Below the pieces are notes generated by a model. The model was given only the letters and a program-made list of their open reading frames with translations, was not told the origin of the DNA and did not search any database. A DNA stretch of 64,000 nt from Methylomonas sp. MK1 (lineage in GTDB: Bacteria; Pseudomonadota; Gammaproteobacteria; Methylococcales; Methylomonadaceae): the NCBI RefSeq assembly GCF_000365425.1, contig NZ_AQOV01000001.1, positions 2,852,001 through 2,916,000 of the forward strand, written 5' to 3'. A program made the translations under genes and the position numbers. How positions within the stretch are numbered: the stretch's first letter is position 1; every line of letters starts with the position of its first letter. Shown in pieces: positions 1 through 9,477 of the stretch.

Positions 1-2225
1 CGGATATAGACCAGTTACAACACGTTCAATATCAGATGCCGTTGAACATCTACAGCCAAGATAACCTGCTGATAGCTCAGTTTGGCGAGAAGCGCAGAAT
101 CCCGACCAACATCGCGCAAGTGCCGCCGCAATTGATCAAGGCTTTCATCGCGGCAGAAGATGATCGTTTTTATAAACATAACGGTGTCGATTTCAAAGGC
201 CTGCTGCGCGCGGTGAGCCAATTAGCCCTCACCGGCAAAAAGCGGCAAGGTGGCAGTACCATTACGATGCAAGTCGCCCGTAATTTCCTGCTCAGCAACG
301 AAAGAACCTACTTACGCAAGCTCAAGGAAATCATTCTTGCACTGAAAATTGAGCGGCAATTTTCCAAAGATCAGATTATGGATCTTTATTTAAACAAAAT
401 TTACATGGGTCAACGTGCCTATGGCGTAGCAGCAGCCGCACAAACCTATTACGGTAAAGATATTTCCGAGTTAGCTCTGCATCAACAAGCGATGATTGCC
501 GGCCTGCCGAAAGCGCCATCCATTTACAATCCGATAGCCAATCCGCAGCGCGCCATAGAGCGACGGAACTACGTGTTGCGCCGAATGCTGGATCTAAACT
601 ACATAAGCCAGCACGATTACGAAATTGCCGTGCAAGCAGTTGATAATGCGGAGATTCAGCCGATAAATGTCGAGCTACAGGCGCCATACATCGCAGAAAT
701 GGTTAGGCAAGAAGTCATGTCCAAATACGGCGAGACAGCCTATACCTTGGGTTTGAAAATTTTCACCACCGTCCCCAGCCAATTTCAGTTAGCAGCAGAA
801 GACGCTTTGCAAAAAACCCTGCACGAATATGACGAGCGCCACGGCTATCGAGGCTTTCCCCATAAAAATACGCAAAAAAACGGCGCTCAGCTAACCGACA
901 ATGTTGTTGGAGATACCCGGCAAGCCCTGATAACGGCAATAGCCGACTCCGGTGTTACCGCAAAACTCTACGACAACACGCAAATTGCCATCGCCTGGAA
1001 AAATATTGAATGGGCAAAACCTTACCCGGAAAAAAATATCGGTACCGCAAAAGCGTTTCTTAAGCCGAACGACATCATCTGGGTTAGAGAACTCGTAAAG
1101 GACGAATGGGCGCTCACGCAAATTCCGGACGCCGAAGCTGCTTTTGTAGCGCTCAATCCCAACAACGGCGCAATTTTGGCCTTATGTGGCGGCTTTGATT
1201 TTTATCACAGCAAATATAACAGGGCTACTCAGTCCAAACGCCAGCCTGGCTCGGGATTCAAACCTGTTATTTACACAGCCGCATTAGAAAAAGGTTTCAC
1301 CGCAGCCAGCATTATTAATGACGCACCGATCGTGATCGAGGATCCTTCGCAAGAAAACGACTGGCGCCCGGAAAATTATAGTCGCCGTTATCTGGGCCCG
1401 ACATCACTGCGGGTTGCGCTCCGGGAATCGATCAATCTGGTTTCAGTGCGCTTGCTGCAGGAAATCGGAATACCCCAGGCAATCGATACGGCCATGCGCT
1501 TTGGTTTCGATAAAGAACAATTACCCGGCACACTGTCTCTGGCCTTGGGTAGCGGCTATGCCTCACCATTGCGCATGGCATCGGCCTATGCGGTCTTTGC
1601 CAATGGCGGTTTTTTGGTAAAACCCTATCTCATCGAACGCATTGAAGATCACAAAGGCAACTTGTTGTTTCAGGCAAACCCACCACTGGCATGCGCCGAT
1701 TGCCCCGACCAGGATCCGCCTCCACCGAACCGCGCGCCGCGCGCTATTTCAGCAAAAATCAATTTCCTGGCAAACAGCTTGCTGCGAGATGTTGTACAAC
1801 GCGGCACGGCAACCCAGGCCAAACAACTGGGCCGTAACGATTTGGCTGGCAAAACGGGCACCACAAACGAGCAAAGAGACGCTTGGTTCAACGGTTTTGC
1901 TACGGATATAGTGGCCTCTGCATGGATAGGCTTCGACAATTCATTACCGCTTGGTCACGGCGAGACTGGCGGCAAAGCGGCCTTACCGATGTGGATTAAA
2001 TTCATAAAGGCCGTACAACAAAACTTCCCGGAAAAGCCATTAGCGCAGCCGAGCGGTATAGTCCAGGCATACATTAATCCGGCGGACGGATTATTGCTCG
2101 ATCAGGAAGCGAGAGGCGGTATTTGGGAATATTTCAGTGAAGAGACGGTACCAACGGCAAAATCTGCACCTAAATCTGAAGACCCTGCAGAGGAAGAGAT
2201 TTTTGCTGAAGAAGCGTTATTTTGA
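1..2225 (+). CDS. mrcA: Penicillin-binding protein 1A, 5'-truncated by the window edge
   Basis: Bifunctional class A peptidoglycan synthase that polymerises glycan strands and cross-links them in the periplasm. The open frame continues to the first bases of the window (codons from base 3), and the residues before the first ATG (base 36) read like the usual PBP1A sequence just after its transmembrane anchor, so the anchor and true start lie upstream. The GT51 glycosyltransferase motif EDDRFYKHNGVD starts near base 156. The transpeptidase follows with SGFK (SxxK), SIN (SxN) and KTGTT (KTG box). The C-terminus is acidic and low complexity. It converges on rpmE. Family assignment is secure; only the N-terminal membrane part is missing. 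Confidence 0.95.
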   Translation, partial: DIDQLQHVQYQMPLNIYSQDNLLIAQFGEKRRIPTNIAQVPPQLIKAFIAAEDDRFYKHNGVDFKGLLRAVSQLALTGKKRQGGSTITMQVARNFLLSNERTYLRKLKEIILALKIERQFSKDQIMDLYLNKIYMGQRAYGVAAAAQTYYGKDISELALHQQAMIAGLPKAPSIYNPIANPQRAIERRNYVLRRMLDLNYISQHDYEIAVQAVDNAEIQPINVELQAPYIAEMVRQEVMSKYGETAYTLGLKIFTTVPSQFQLAAEDALQKTLHEYDERHGYRGFPHKNTQKNGAQLTDNVVGDTRQALITAIADSGVTAKLYDNTQIAIAWKNIEWAKPYPEKNIGTAKAFLKPNDIIWVRELVKDEWALTQIPDAEAAFVALNPNNGAILALCGGFDFYHSKYNRATQSKRQPGSGFKPVIYTAALEKGFTAASIINDAPIVIEDPSQENDWRPENYSRRYLGPTSLRVALRESINLVSVRLLQEIGIPQAIDTAMRFGFDKEQLPGTLSLALGSGYASPLRMASAYAVFANGGFLVKPYLIERIEDHKGNLLFQANPPLACADCPDQDPPPPNRAPRAISAKINFLANSLLRDVVQRGTATQAKQLGRNDLAGKTGTTNEQRDAWFNGFATDIVASAWIGFDNSLPLGHGETGGKAALPMWIKFIKAVQQNFPEKPLAQPSGIVQAYINPADGLLLDQEARGGIWEYFSEETVPTAKSAPKSEDPAEEEIFAEEALF

Positions 2226-2295
2226 AGGTGTTATATAGTTCGGAAGAATCTGGCCGCCAATTGACCGACGGCCGAACAAGACTTCTCGAAAATCT

Positions 2296-2496
2296 TTATT
2301 TCCCGAATTTTTTACGGAATTTATCAACACGACCCGACGTATCAACGACGCGCTGTTTACCGGTATAAAACGGATGGCAAGAAGAACACACCTCAATGTG
2401 TAAATCAGAAGCCAGCACAGAACCGGTTTGAAAAGTATTGCCGCACCCGCAGGTGACGGTAATTTGTTTATATTCTGGATGTATTTCTGGTTTCAT
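2296..2496 (-). CDS. rpmE: 50S ribosomal protein L31
   Basis: Small structural protein of the large ribosomal subunit. It has the IHPEY start region, a CGCGNTF segment and a CSSC pair, so it is the zinc-binding (C+) form, and it ends in a basic tail. I chose the ATG at 2496, giving 66 residues beginning MKPEIHP, because that matches the family start. An in-frame ATG nine bases upstream (2505) has a comparable ribosome-binding site and cannot be excluded. It is a single gene converging with the PBP1A gene. Confidence 0.93.
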   Translation of the reverse strand: MKPEIHPEYKQITVTCGCGNTFQTGSVLASDLHIEVCSSCHPFYTGKQRVVDTSGRVDKFRKKFGK

Positions 2497-2694
2497 AGCG
2501 CTCACATACCCGTTCCGGGCTACATACTTGATAGAGAACTGCTTATGATACGATCTCGTAAGGCGATCTGCAAGAACTTTGGCTATTCACTTAGGATTCG
2601 AGAGTAGCACTGTTATCAGCCATGCTCATCAGCAACGCCAATAAAATCACTACCGCTAGACCAATTGGCTCAAAACCAGGTAAAGACCAGAGTC

Positions 2695-4086
2695 CTATCG
2701 TTTAATATTCTGCACACGCCAAAGCAGCAGCAATAACAGCAGGGGCGGCACCGCAGTCAGACCAGTGGCCACAAACGCGGTAGCATAGGCTCCGAGCAAC
2801 CCGTAGAACGGAGTGAGCGTTTCAACCGCAATCCCGGAGAATCCTTTCAGAAATTTGCCAAGCAAGGCATAGGTTGAGGACAGCATGGCGTACTGAGTAG
2901 CGGTATAGCCCAGACTGGTCAGGCTCGACATATAGATTACTAGGGCCACGCCAGCGAAGGACTGGGCAAAAGCGTCGAGCGTCATGATTGCGGCGAAAAT
3001 TGCCGTGTCAGCGTTGACGCTGAGCAAGGCGAATGCCGCAGTGCCACAACCCTCGAACACAAGCCCCGCGATCAGTGTTGGCAATAGACCTAGTCGAACC
3101 GCACTGAGACCAGCAGCGGCAATACCGAAAAAAGTGGCAACCAGCCCAAATGACCCGCGCACCCAGGCCACTGTATCCTTGGAGAGCCCCAGATCGTGAT
3201 AGTACGGATTGTACATTGGCCCCATCACGAAGTCGGGCAGACGATAGAGCGCCACCATCAGCAGCATAAGCAATCCGGCCACCTTGTGGTTGGCGAAGAA
3301 ATCAATAAATGGGCCGATGACCGCATCGGCGAGGCCGCGCAAGGTCCATAACGGAGACTTACGGTGCAGCACCACCTCGGCGCGGACTGGCTCAGAGGCA
3401 AACAGGGTTGCCATTGTGCAGAATGCCATCAACATTGCCATGGCAGCGTAGGACATGCTCCACCCGATACGGGCCGCCGCAGCAATGATCAAGGCATCGG
3501 TAATGATGAGGGCGACGCGGTATCCGACCTGCGCCGCCGAAGTCATCAAACCCACTTCGTCGGTGTCGGAAGCGGATTCGATTCGCCAAGCGTCGATGGC
3601 GATGTCCTGAGTGGCTGACGCGAAGGCGGTCAACAAGGCGAACACACCAATTGCCACCAACCCGCCTGCCGTCCCGACAGTGGCCATGCCAAGCAACCCG
3701 ATGACGACCAGAATCTGGCACAGTAGCATCCAACCGCGACGCCGTCCCAGACGGCCCAGCAGCGGCACATCGACATGGTCCACCAGCGGCGACCAGTACA
3801 CTTTGAAGGCGTAGGCGAAGCCAACCCAGGAGATAAACCCAATGGCAACCAGACTAGTACCATCGTCCCGCAGCCAATAGCCGAAGGTGTTGGCCGTCAG
3901 CAGGAAGGGCAGGCCAGAGGCGAAACCCAGCGCCAGCATGACAGCAACCTTGGGCTGTTTAAGCTCACGCATCACTTCCAGCGCGGAGCGTTTACGGCGC
4001 GCGGCGGAGCTAGTCGCGGTTATTGAATGGGCTTCTTGCAACGACTTGTCAGGCAAAGAGGGAGCACCGTACGTTGGCAATCTCAT
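2695..4086 (-). CDS. ampG: AmpG-like muropeptide MFS permease
   Basis: Inner-membrane major facilitator protein, probably importing anhydro-muropeptides for peptidoglycan recycling. It has 463 residues with about 12 hydrophobic segments. The first segment carries the AmpG-like phrase ASGLPFLL, followed by a WSPLVD stretch and the LGRRRGWM loop typical of AmpG between helices 2 and 3. The first ~40 residues are hydrophilic and Ser/Ala/Arg rich, so a later start (ATG at 3972) is possible. PBP1A nearby fits a cell-wall role but they are not in one operon. It could be another PAT-family MFS transporter; substrate is inferred from family only. Confidence 0.72.
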   Translation of the reverse strand: MRLPTYGAPSLPDKSLQEAHSITATSSAARRKRSALEVMRELKQPKVAVMLALGFASGLPFLLTANTFGYWLRDDGTSLVAIGFISWVGFAYAFKVYWSPLVDHVDVPLLGRLGRRRGWMLLCQILVVIGLLGMATVGTAGGLVAIGVFALLTAFASATQDIAIDAWRIESASDTDEVGLMTSAAQVGYRVALIITDALIIAAAARIGWSMSYAAMAMLMAFCTMATLFASEPVRAEVVLHRKSPLWTLRGLADAVIGPFIDFFANHKVAGLLMLLMVALYRLPDFVMGPMYNPYYHDLGLSKDTVAWVRGSFGLVATFFGIAAAGLSAVRLGLLPTLIAGLVFEGCGTAAFALLSVNADTAIFAAIMTLDAFAQSFAGVALVIYMSSLTSLGYTATQYAMLSSTYALLGKFLKGFSGIAVETLTPFYGLLGAYATAFVATGLTAVPPLLLLLLLWRVQNIKR

Positions 4087-4346
4087 GCAGAAACAATACT
4101 TTACCCGAGCAAGCTACGTCCGCCAGACCGAAAAAACTAATAATTAACAGCGAAACCTGTCCATCGACCAGCCAGACAGATAAAGACGAAGAATCCAACG
4201 AGAACGGAGGCCGGCCGAAATGCCGAGAAAAGTCTGCTGCACACGCTCTGTGCGAAGCAGAAACAGAGAAAGCGCTACTCCAACTGTTGACAGCCTTTGT
4301 CACGCGCTTTCCCTGGTTTTAATACAGCTTTATCAAAATCGACGAA

Positions 4347-5708
4347 TTAACCGTTGATCAGATAGTGAGTAACGATACTCGCCGCATAGCCTGCAGCGAT
4401 AACCGGCGTCCATTTCAAGTGACTGAAGAAGGTATACTTGTGATTGGATTGCCCCATCAACGCTACGCCTGCCGCAGAACCCACCGAGAACAATGAACCT
4501 CCGACACCAGCAGTCAATGTCACCAGCAGCCATTGGTACAAATCCATATCCAGATTCATGTTCAGTACCGCAAACATTACCGGGATGTTATCAACCACCG
4601 CAGAAATGATACCCACCAGGATGTTGGCGGTGGTTTGACCCAAGCCGTCATACATTGCACTGGATAACAACTCCAGATAACCGATATAACCCAGGCCGCC
4701 TACCGCGAAGACCACACCGAAGAAGAATAACAAAGTATCCCACTCAGCTTCTTTTACGCGGTCAAATATATCAACGCGGGAACCATCTTCCGCAGGAAAG
4801 CGAACTTTCAAGTAGTAGCTAAACAGCATCAATATCGACAGACCAAACATCATTCCCATGAATGGTGGCAAATGCAGCAACTGCTTAAAGCTAACAGCCA
4901 AACCGATAGTGACGCCAAATAAGCCGCAAACCACCCAGCCACCTGGCTTCAATTCCACGGCTGCTTCATTGGTTGCCAACGGTTGACCGTTTGGAATCGC
5001 TTGCGCCATGAAGAATGCAGGCACCACGAAGTTCACAACTGACGGAATAAACAGCTTGAAGAAGTCAAAGAATTCAGCGTAACCAGCCTGCCATACCATC
5101 AGCGTAGTGATGTCTCCGAAAGGACAAAACGCACCACCAGCATTGGCCGCGATCACCAAGTTTACAAAACCGATAGACACGAATTTCTCGTTGTCAGCAC
5201 CGACCGCCATCACCACAGCCCCGACCAATAACGCGGAAGTCAGGTTGTCGGCAACCGCCGACAGAAAAAATGTAATGATGCCAGTGATCCAGAACAATTG
5301 CTTGTAGCCGAATTGTTTTCTGATAAGCCAAGAACGCAAGGCTTCGAATACATTCCGTTCCGCCATGGAGTTGATGTATGTCATCGCCACTAGCAAAAAC
5401 AACATCAATTCGGCGTATTCTTTTAAGTCATGTTCGAAAGCCTTGTGTAGCTCCTCACCTGACACACCGGCTTCCTGAGCCAGTATCGCTACATGCCCCC
5501 AAATGACGGCCGCGGCAAAAATGACCGGCTTAGATTTACGCAAATGCGTAAATTCTTCGGCCATCACGAAACCATAGGCCACCAAAAAGATCAGAACGGT
5601 GTAGATGCCCCGCTCGGTTCCGGTTAAGCCGAGGTTGTGAAACTCTTCAGCCATGGCGATTTCCGGCAAAAACAGCAAGCCGGCCAAAATTAACAGTAAG
5701 CGCAACAA
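4347..5708 (-). CDS. nhaD: NhaD-family Na+/H+ antiporter
   Basis: Predicted sodium/proton antiporter of the ion transporter (IT) superfamily, in the inner membrane. The 453 residues begin with a signal-like segment ending AMA, then about a dozen membrane helices. Conserved stretches include ADNLTSALL, NAGGAFCPFGDITTLMVWQAG and AVVDNIPVMFAVL, which are NhaD-like half-site motifs. The start is an unusual TTG at 5708, supported by a strong AAGGGGG Shine-Dalgarno five bases upstream; no ATG lies at a better place. It is divergent from the sulfite reductase gene with 158 bases between. Confidence 0.87.
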   Translation of the reverse strand: MLRLLLILAGLLFLPEIAMAEEFHNLGLTGTERGIYTVLIFLVAYGFVMAEEFTHLRKSKPVIFAAAVIWGHVAILAQEAGVSGEELHKAFEHDLKEYAELMLFLLVAMTYINSMAERNVFEALRSWLIRKQFGYKQLFWITGIITFFLSAVADNLTSALLVGAVVMAVGADNEKFVSIGFVNLVIAANAGGAFCPFGDITTLMVWQAGYAEFFDFFKLFIPSVVNFVVPAFFMAQAIPNGQPLATNEAAVELKPGGWVVCGLFGVTIGLAVSFKQLLHLPPFMGMMFGLSILMLFSYYLKVRFPAEDGSRVDIFDRVKEAEWDTLLFFFGVVFAVGGLGYIGYLELLSSAMYDGLGQTTANILVGIISAVVDNIPVMFAVLNMNLDMDLYQWLLVTLTAGVGGSLFSVGSAAGVALMGQSNHKYTFFSHLKWTPVIAAGYAASIVTHYLING

Positions 5709-5792
5709 GATAGCCCCCTTTATCCTCTATGTTTTAGTCATTATTGAAAGCGGAAAAAACTAACCGGGCATGTTATCACCATACAATATTCT

Positions 5793-5821
5793 TTGTCATT
5801 TAATCCCGGCCAGTATATTAT
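5793..5821 (+). promoter_or_regulatory. Candidate sigma70 promoter for cysI
   Basis: TTGTCA (5793-5798) and TATTAT (5816-5821) are separated by exactly 17 bases, in the 158-base gap between divergent nhaD and cysI. This would put transcription start near 5828, giving a leader of about 40 bases. The call rests on consensus match and position only. Confidence 0.45.
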
Positions 5822-5866
5822 TCAGATACCTAGCAAAATAGTATGTAAACCAAGCATCGCCTTTAA

Positions 5867-7519
5867 ATGTATCAATATAACAAGCAAGATCAAACACTTA
5901 TCGAGGAGCGCGTCAATGAGTTTCGCGGTCAAACCCAACGCTTTTTAAGCGGCGAACTCGGCCCCGACCAATTCAGAGCCTTACGCCTAATGAACGGCTT
6001 GTATGTGCAAACTCATGCACCCATGCTCCGTGTCGCAGTACCGTACGGCCTGCTCTCGTCCAAGCAATTACGCAAGCTGGCATCGGTAGCTCGCGACTAT
6101 GACAAGGGCTATTGCCATTTCACGACCCGGCAAAACGTACAGTACAACTGGCCGGCACTGGAACGGGTACCCGACTTGCTTGCCGAACTGGCGACCGTGC
6201 AAATGCACGCCATTCAAACCAGCGGCAACTGCCTGAGAAACACAACCTCCGACCCCTTAGCCGGCATTTGCAAGGACGAAATCGAAGATCCGCGTCCGTA
6301 TTGCGAGATCATCCGGCAATGGACCACATTGCATCCGGAATTTGCCTTTTTGCCGCGCAAATTCAAGATCGCAGTTAGCGGCGCCACGCATGACCGCGCA
6401 GCCGTGCAGTTCCACGACATTGGTGTGTATCTGGTAAAAAACGAAGCGGATGAAATCGGTTTTAGAATCCTAGCCGGCGGCGGCCTGGGCAGAACGCCCA
6501 TCATTGGCCAAACCGTTAGACCCTTCCTGGAAAAACATCATCTGCTGTCGTATTTGGAAGCGATTCTACGGGTCTACAACCTGTTTGGCAGACGCGACAA
6601 CAAATATAAAGCGCGCATCAAAATCCTGGTCAAGGAAACCGGCCTGGAAAAATTTACCACCATGGTCGAAAAGGAATGGCTGCGCATCAAAGATGAAATG
6701 CTGCTGAGCAATGAACGTATAGAAGAGATGAAAGCGCAGTTTGCACCACCGCCATACGATGCGTCGGCAAGCAACGATAACTCCTTCAACGCGCACTTAG
6801 CCGCTGACACCGGCTTTGCAAAATGGGTTAAATACAATACCGTCGAGCATAAAATCGTCGGCTATCGCGGCGTTTACGTTTCGCTAAAAGCCCCTGACTC
6901 GCCTCCGGGCGACATGACCGACAAGCAACTCGAAGCTGTAGCCGATTTAGCTGATAAATACAGCTTTGGCGAAATTAGAAGCACTCATAGACAAAACCTG
7001 GTCTTGGCTGATGTGAAACAAGCCGACCTGTTTACAGTATGGCAGCAACTAGACGCCATCAAATTGGCTACGCCTAATATCGGCACCGTCACCGACATGA
7101 TCTGCTGCCCAGGCCTGGATTTTTGTTCGCTGGCTAATGCCGGCTCTATCGGTGTAGCGAAAGAACTCAACGAAGCATTGGATGATTTGGATTATATCCA
7201 CGACATCGGCGACCTTAAAATCAACATGTCCGGCTGCATGAACGGCTGCGCCCATCAAAGTGTCGGCCATATCGGCATTCTCGGCGTCGATAAGCATGGC
7301 GAGGAGTGGTATCAAATCACCTTGGGCGGTTCTTCTGAAAACGAAGCGGCAATAGGCGAACGTTTGGGGCCATCGGTTCCCAAGGACCAAATCACTTCTA
7401 CCATCACAACGATATTAGACGTTTACCTCAAGCAACGCCTTGAAGACGAAGCATTCTTAGAGACCGTCAAACGCGTTGGCCTGGAACCATTTAAAGAAAG
7501 AGTTTATGCAAATCATTAA
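5867..7519 (+). CDS. cysI: Assimilatory nitrite/sulfite reductase hemoprotein (CysI type)
   Basis: Siroheme and [4Fe-4S] enzyme reducing sulfite to sulfide (or nitrite to ammonia) with six electrons in the cytoplasm. The 550 residues show the two-repeat NIR/SIR fold. N-terminal residues include HFTTRQNVQYNW and SGNCLRNTT. The cluster-binding cysteines are C414-x5-C420 and C457-x3-C461 (in SGCMNGC). No flavoprotein subunit (cysJ) is adjacent, so the electron donor is unknown. The next gene, a DUF934 protein, overlaps the end of this frame, a pairing common in proteobacterial sulfite reduction loci. No clear Shine-Dalgarno precedes the ATG. Confidence 0.9.
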   Translation: MYQYNKQDQTLIEERVNEFRGQTQRFLSGELGPDQFRALRLMNGLYVQTHAPMLRVAVPYGLLSSKQLRKLASVARDYDKGYCHFTTRQNVQYNWPALERVPDLLAELATVQMHAIQTSGNCLRNTTSDPLAGICKDEIEDPRPYCEIIRQWTTLHPEFAFLPRKFKIAVSGATHDRAAVQFHDIGVYLVKNEADEIGFRILAGGGLGRTPIIGQTVRPFLEKHHLLSYLEAILRVYNLFGRRDNKYKARIKILVKETGLEKFTTMVEKEWLRIKDEMLLSNERIEEMKAQFAPPPYDASASNDNSFNAHLAADTGFAKWVKYNTVEHKIVGYRGVYVSLKAPDSPPGDMTDKQLEAVADLADKYSFGEIRSTHRQNLVLADVKQADLFTVWQQLDAIKLATPNIGTVTDMICCPGLDFCSLANAGSIGVAKELNEALDDLDYIHDIGDLKINMSGCMNGCAHQSVGHIGILGVDKHGEEWYQITLGGSSENEAAIGERLGPSVPKDQITSTITTILDVYLKQRLEDEAFLETVKRVGLEPFKERVYANH

Positions 7520-7961
7520 AGATCGACAGTTGGTAGAAAACACTTGGACTTTTATTGCCGACGACAATCCGCTGCCAGAAAATGGCGACATTACAGTCAC
7601 ATTAGCTCGTTGGCTGGCAGATAAAGAACAACTAATCAAACGTTCCAGCCAAACCGGCGTTCGACTCATCCCCAGCGATCAAATTGAACCGCTGACTGAC
7701 GACCTGAGTAAAATTGGTGTAATAGAGCTTAATTTTCCGATATTCGGCGATGGCAGACTTTTTTCGCAAGCACGTTTGTTAAGGAGCCGCGACGGTTATC
7801 AAGGGGAAATTAGAGCCGTCGGCGATTACCTGCCTGACCAAGTATTTTATTTGGCGCGCGTGGGCGTGAATGCGTTTGAGTTTTCCGATCCAAACCATAT
7901 CCAAGAGGCCCTGGCAGCCATGAACAATTTCTCGGTACGCTATCAGGCATCGACGAACTAA
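7506..7961 (+). CDS. DUF934 protein, sulfite-reduction partner
   Basis: A 151-residue soluble protein of the DUF934 family, which recurs directly downstream of CysI-type reductases; its biochemical role is not established. The segment GVIELNFPIFGDGRLFSQARLL is not quoted in full here, but its core FGDGR-FSQARLLR is the family signature, and residues toward the end include VGVNAFEF. I start it at ATG 7506 (MQIIKDRQLV), which overlaps the cysI stop by 14 bases; a longer frame from 7476 would overlap cysI more deeply and lacks family support. Co-transcribed with cysI and ended by the terminator at 8018-8056. Confidence 0.85.
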   Translation: MQIIKDRQLVENTWTFIADDNPLPENGDITVTLARWLADKEQLIKRSSQTGVRLIPSDQIEPLTDDLSKIGVIELNFPIFGDGRLFSQARLLRSRDGYQGEIRAVGDYLPDQVFYLARVGVNAFEFSDPNHIQEALAAMNNFSVRYQASTN

Positions 7962-8017
7962 GCCAAAGTCGGAGAATTGCCTTAAGCACCTGGCAAGAAG
8001 TACAAAAAACAGACAAT

Positions 8018-8056
8018 AAAAAACCCGCTTGACGAATATAGCCAAGCGGGTTTTTA
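8018..8056. terminator. Bidirectional rho-independent terminator
   Basis: Perfect 8-bp stem CCCGCTTG/CAAGCGGG (8024-8031 with 8043-8050), flanked by an A-run on the left and a T-run on the right. It can serve both the rightward cysI-DUF934 unit and the leftward envC-ctpA unit that converge here. Confidence 0.9.
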
Positions 8057-8075
8057 TTTGCCTAATACTTTTAGG

Positions 8076-9440
8076 TTACTTTCTCATGATACTGATACCT
8101 TTCAGCAGATTCAACGCTTCATGCAAAGGGTAGTCGCGAATTTCCGCTTCTGAGGATTCGTTAGTATCTCCGTCTTTTTCAGACTGATCTTTCGCATCAT
8201 CTTTATCCTCTTCTTCGGATTTTTTCTCAGGCTTCGCGTTACCATTAGTCAAGTGGTGCGTCAGATCAGCTTCTTTAATCGACTCGATCTTGGCTTTTTC
8301 CAACGACTCGAGCTTAACTCTTGCCAAAGTCACATCAGGCTCAATACCCTGCGCCTGAATGGAGCGACCGGATGGCGTAAAGTAACGGGCAGTGGTCAAC
8401 TTAACTGCCGCACCATTGCTGGTCGGCAGTATGGTTTGCACCGAACCCTTACCGAAAGACTTTTCGCCCATGATGATGGCTCGTTTGTGATCCTGCAACG
8501 CACCCGCAACAATTTCCGATGCCGAAGCCGAGCCGCCATTAATCAGCACCACAATCGGCGCACCGTTGATAATATCGTCAGGCGTGGCACTAAAACGCAT
8601 TTCTGAGTTTTTGATTCTGCCCTCGGTATACACGATCAAACCGGACTCGATAAACGCATCACTGACATCGACAGCAGCATTCAATACACCGCCCGGGTTG
8701 TTACGCAAATCCAACACAATACCTTTCAGCGGGCCTTCGTTTTCTTTTTTCAGTTCGTCGACCGCGTCCACCAAACCTTGACCGGTACCGGATTGGAAAC
8801 TACTGATCCTCAAGTAACCGTAATTTTTTTCCAGCAGTTTGTTTTTCACGCTTTTGACTTTGATAATGTCGCGGGTCAACGTAAATTTCAGTGGTGCCTC
8901 TTCGCCTTCGCGAACGACAGTCAGCACAATGTCACTGCCGGGTTCGCCACGCATGATTTTTACCGCATCAGCCAGCGTCATACCCTTGACCGGCTTGTCA
9001 TCCAACCGCACGATCAAATCACCCGCCTTGATGCCGGCGCGCTGGGCAGGTGTATCGTCAATCGGAGAAACGACTTTAACAAAGCCGTTTTCCATGCCCA
9101 CTTCAATTCCCAAGCCACCGAACTGACCGGTCGTGCCTTCTTGCAACTCTTTGTATTCTTCGCTAGCCAGATAAGCCGAGTGCGGATCCAGACCGGACAG
9201 CATGCCGCGAATCGCATCTTCCAACAGTTTTTTGTCGGATACTGGCTCGACATAATCCTGTTTGATACGCCCGAATATCTCGGTAAACGTCCGCAACTCA
9301 TCGAAAGGCAAGGCCTGTAAATCATCCACCTTCGTCGAAACGGGCGATTCCTTTTCCGCCAGGACGCTGCTACACAAACTCAGCGTCGCACCTAAAATAA
9401 AACCGACCAATAAAATCAAAATATTTCTGTTTTTTAGCAT
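8076..9440 (-). CDS. ctpA: S41 carboxy-terminal processing protease (CtpA)
   Basis: Periplasmic, membrane-anchored serine protease that trims C-termini of envelope proteins. From ATG 9440 the 454 residues begin with a hydrophobic signal/anchor (KNRNILILLVGFILGATLSL). A PDZ domain follows (GGLGIEV through AGIKAGDLIV), then the S41 catalytic core with GSASASE carrying the nucleophilic Ser and SFGKGSVQ carrying the Lys of the Ser-Lys dyad. The tail is highly charged (Glu/Asp/Lys). A longer frame to 9653 runs into envC and lacks signal-peptide logic, so I reject it. It lies 37 bases after envC, a pairing common in gammaproteobacteria. Confidence 0.92.
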   Translation of the reverse strand: MLKNRNILILLVGFILGATLSLCSSVLAEKESPVSTKVDDLQALPFDELRTFTEIFGRIKQDYVEPVSDKKLLEDAIRGMLSGLDPHSAYLASEEYKELQEGTTGQFGGLGIEVGMENGFVKVVSPIDDTPAQRAGIKAGDLIVRLDDKPVKGMTLADAVKIMRGEPGSDIVLTVVREGEEAPLKFTLTRDIIKVKSVKNKLLEKNYGYLRISSFQSGTGQGLVDAVDELKKENEGPLKGIVLDLRNNPGGVLNAAVDVSDAFIESGLIVYTEGRIKNSEMRFSATPDDIINGAPIVVLINGGSASASEIVAGALQDHKRAIIMGEKSFGKGSVQTILPTSNGAAVKLTTARYFTPSGRSIQAQGIEPDVTLARVKLESLEKAKIESIKEADLTHHLTNGNAKPEKKSEEEDKDDAKDQSEKDGDTNESSEAEIRDYPLHEALNLLKGISIMRK

Positions 9441-9477
9441 GTGTTTTAAAACTCCAACAACCTGTTCCTGTAAATGA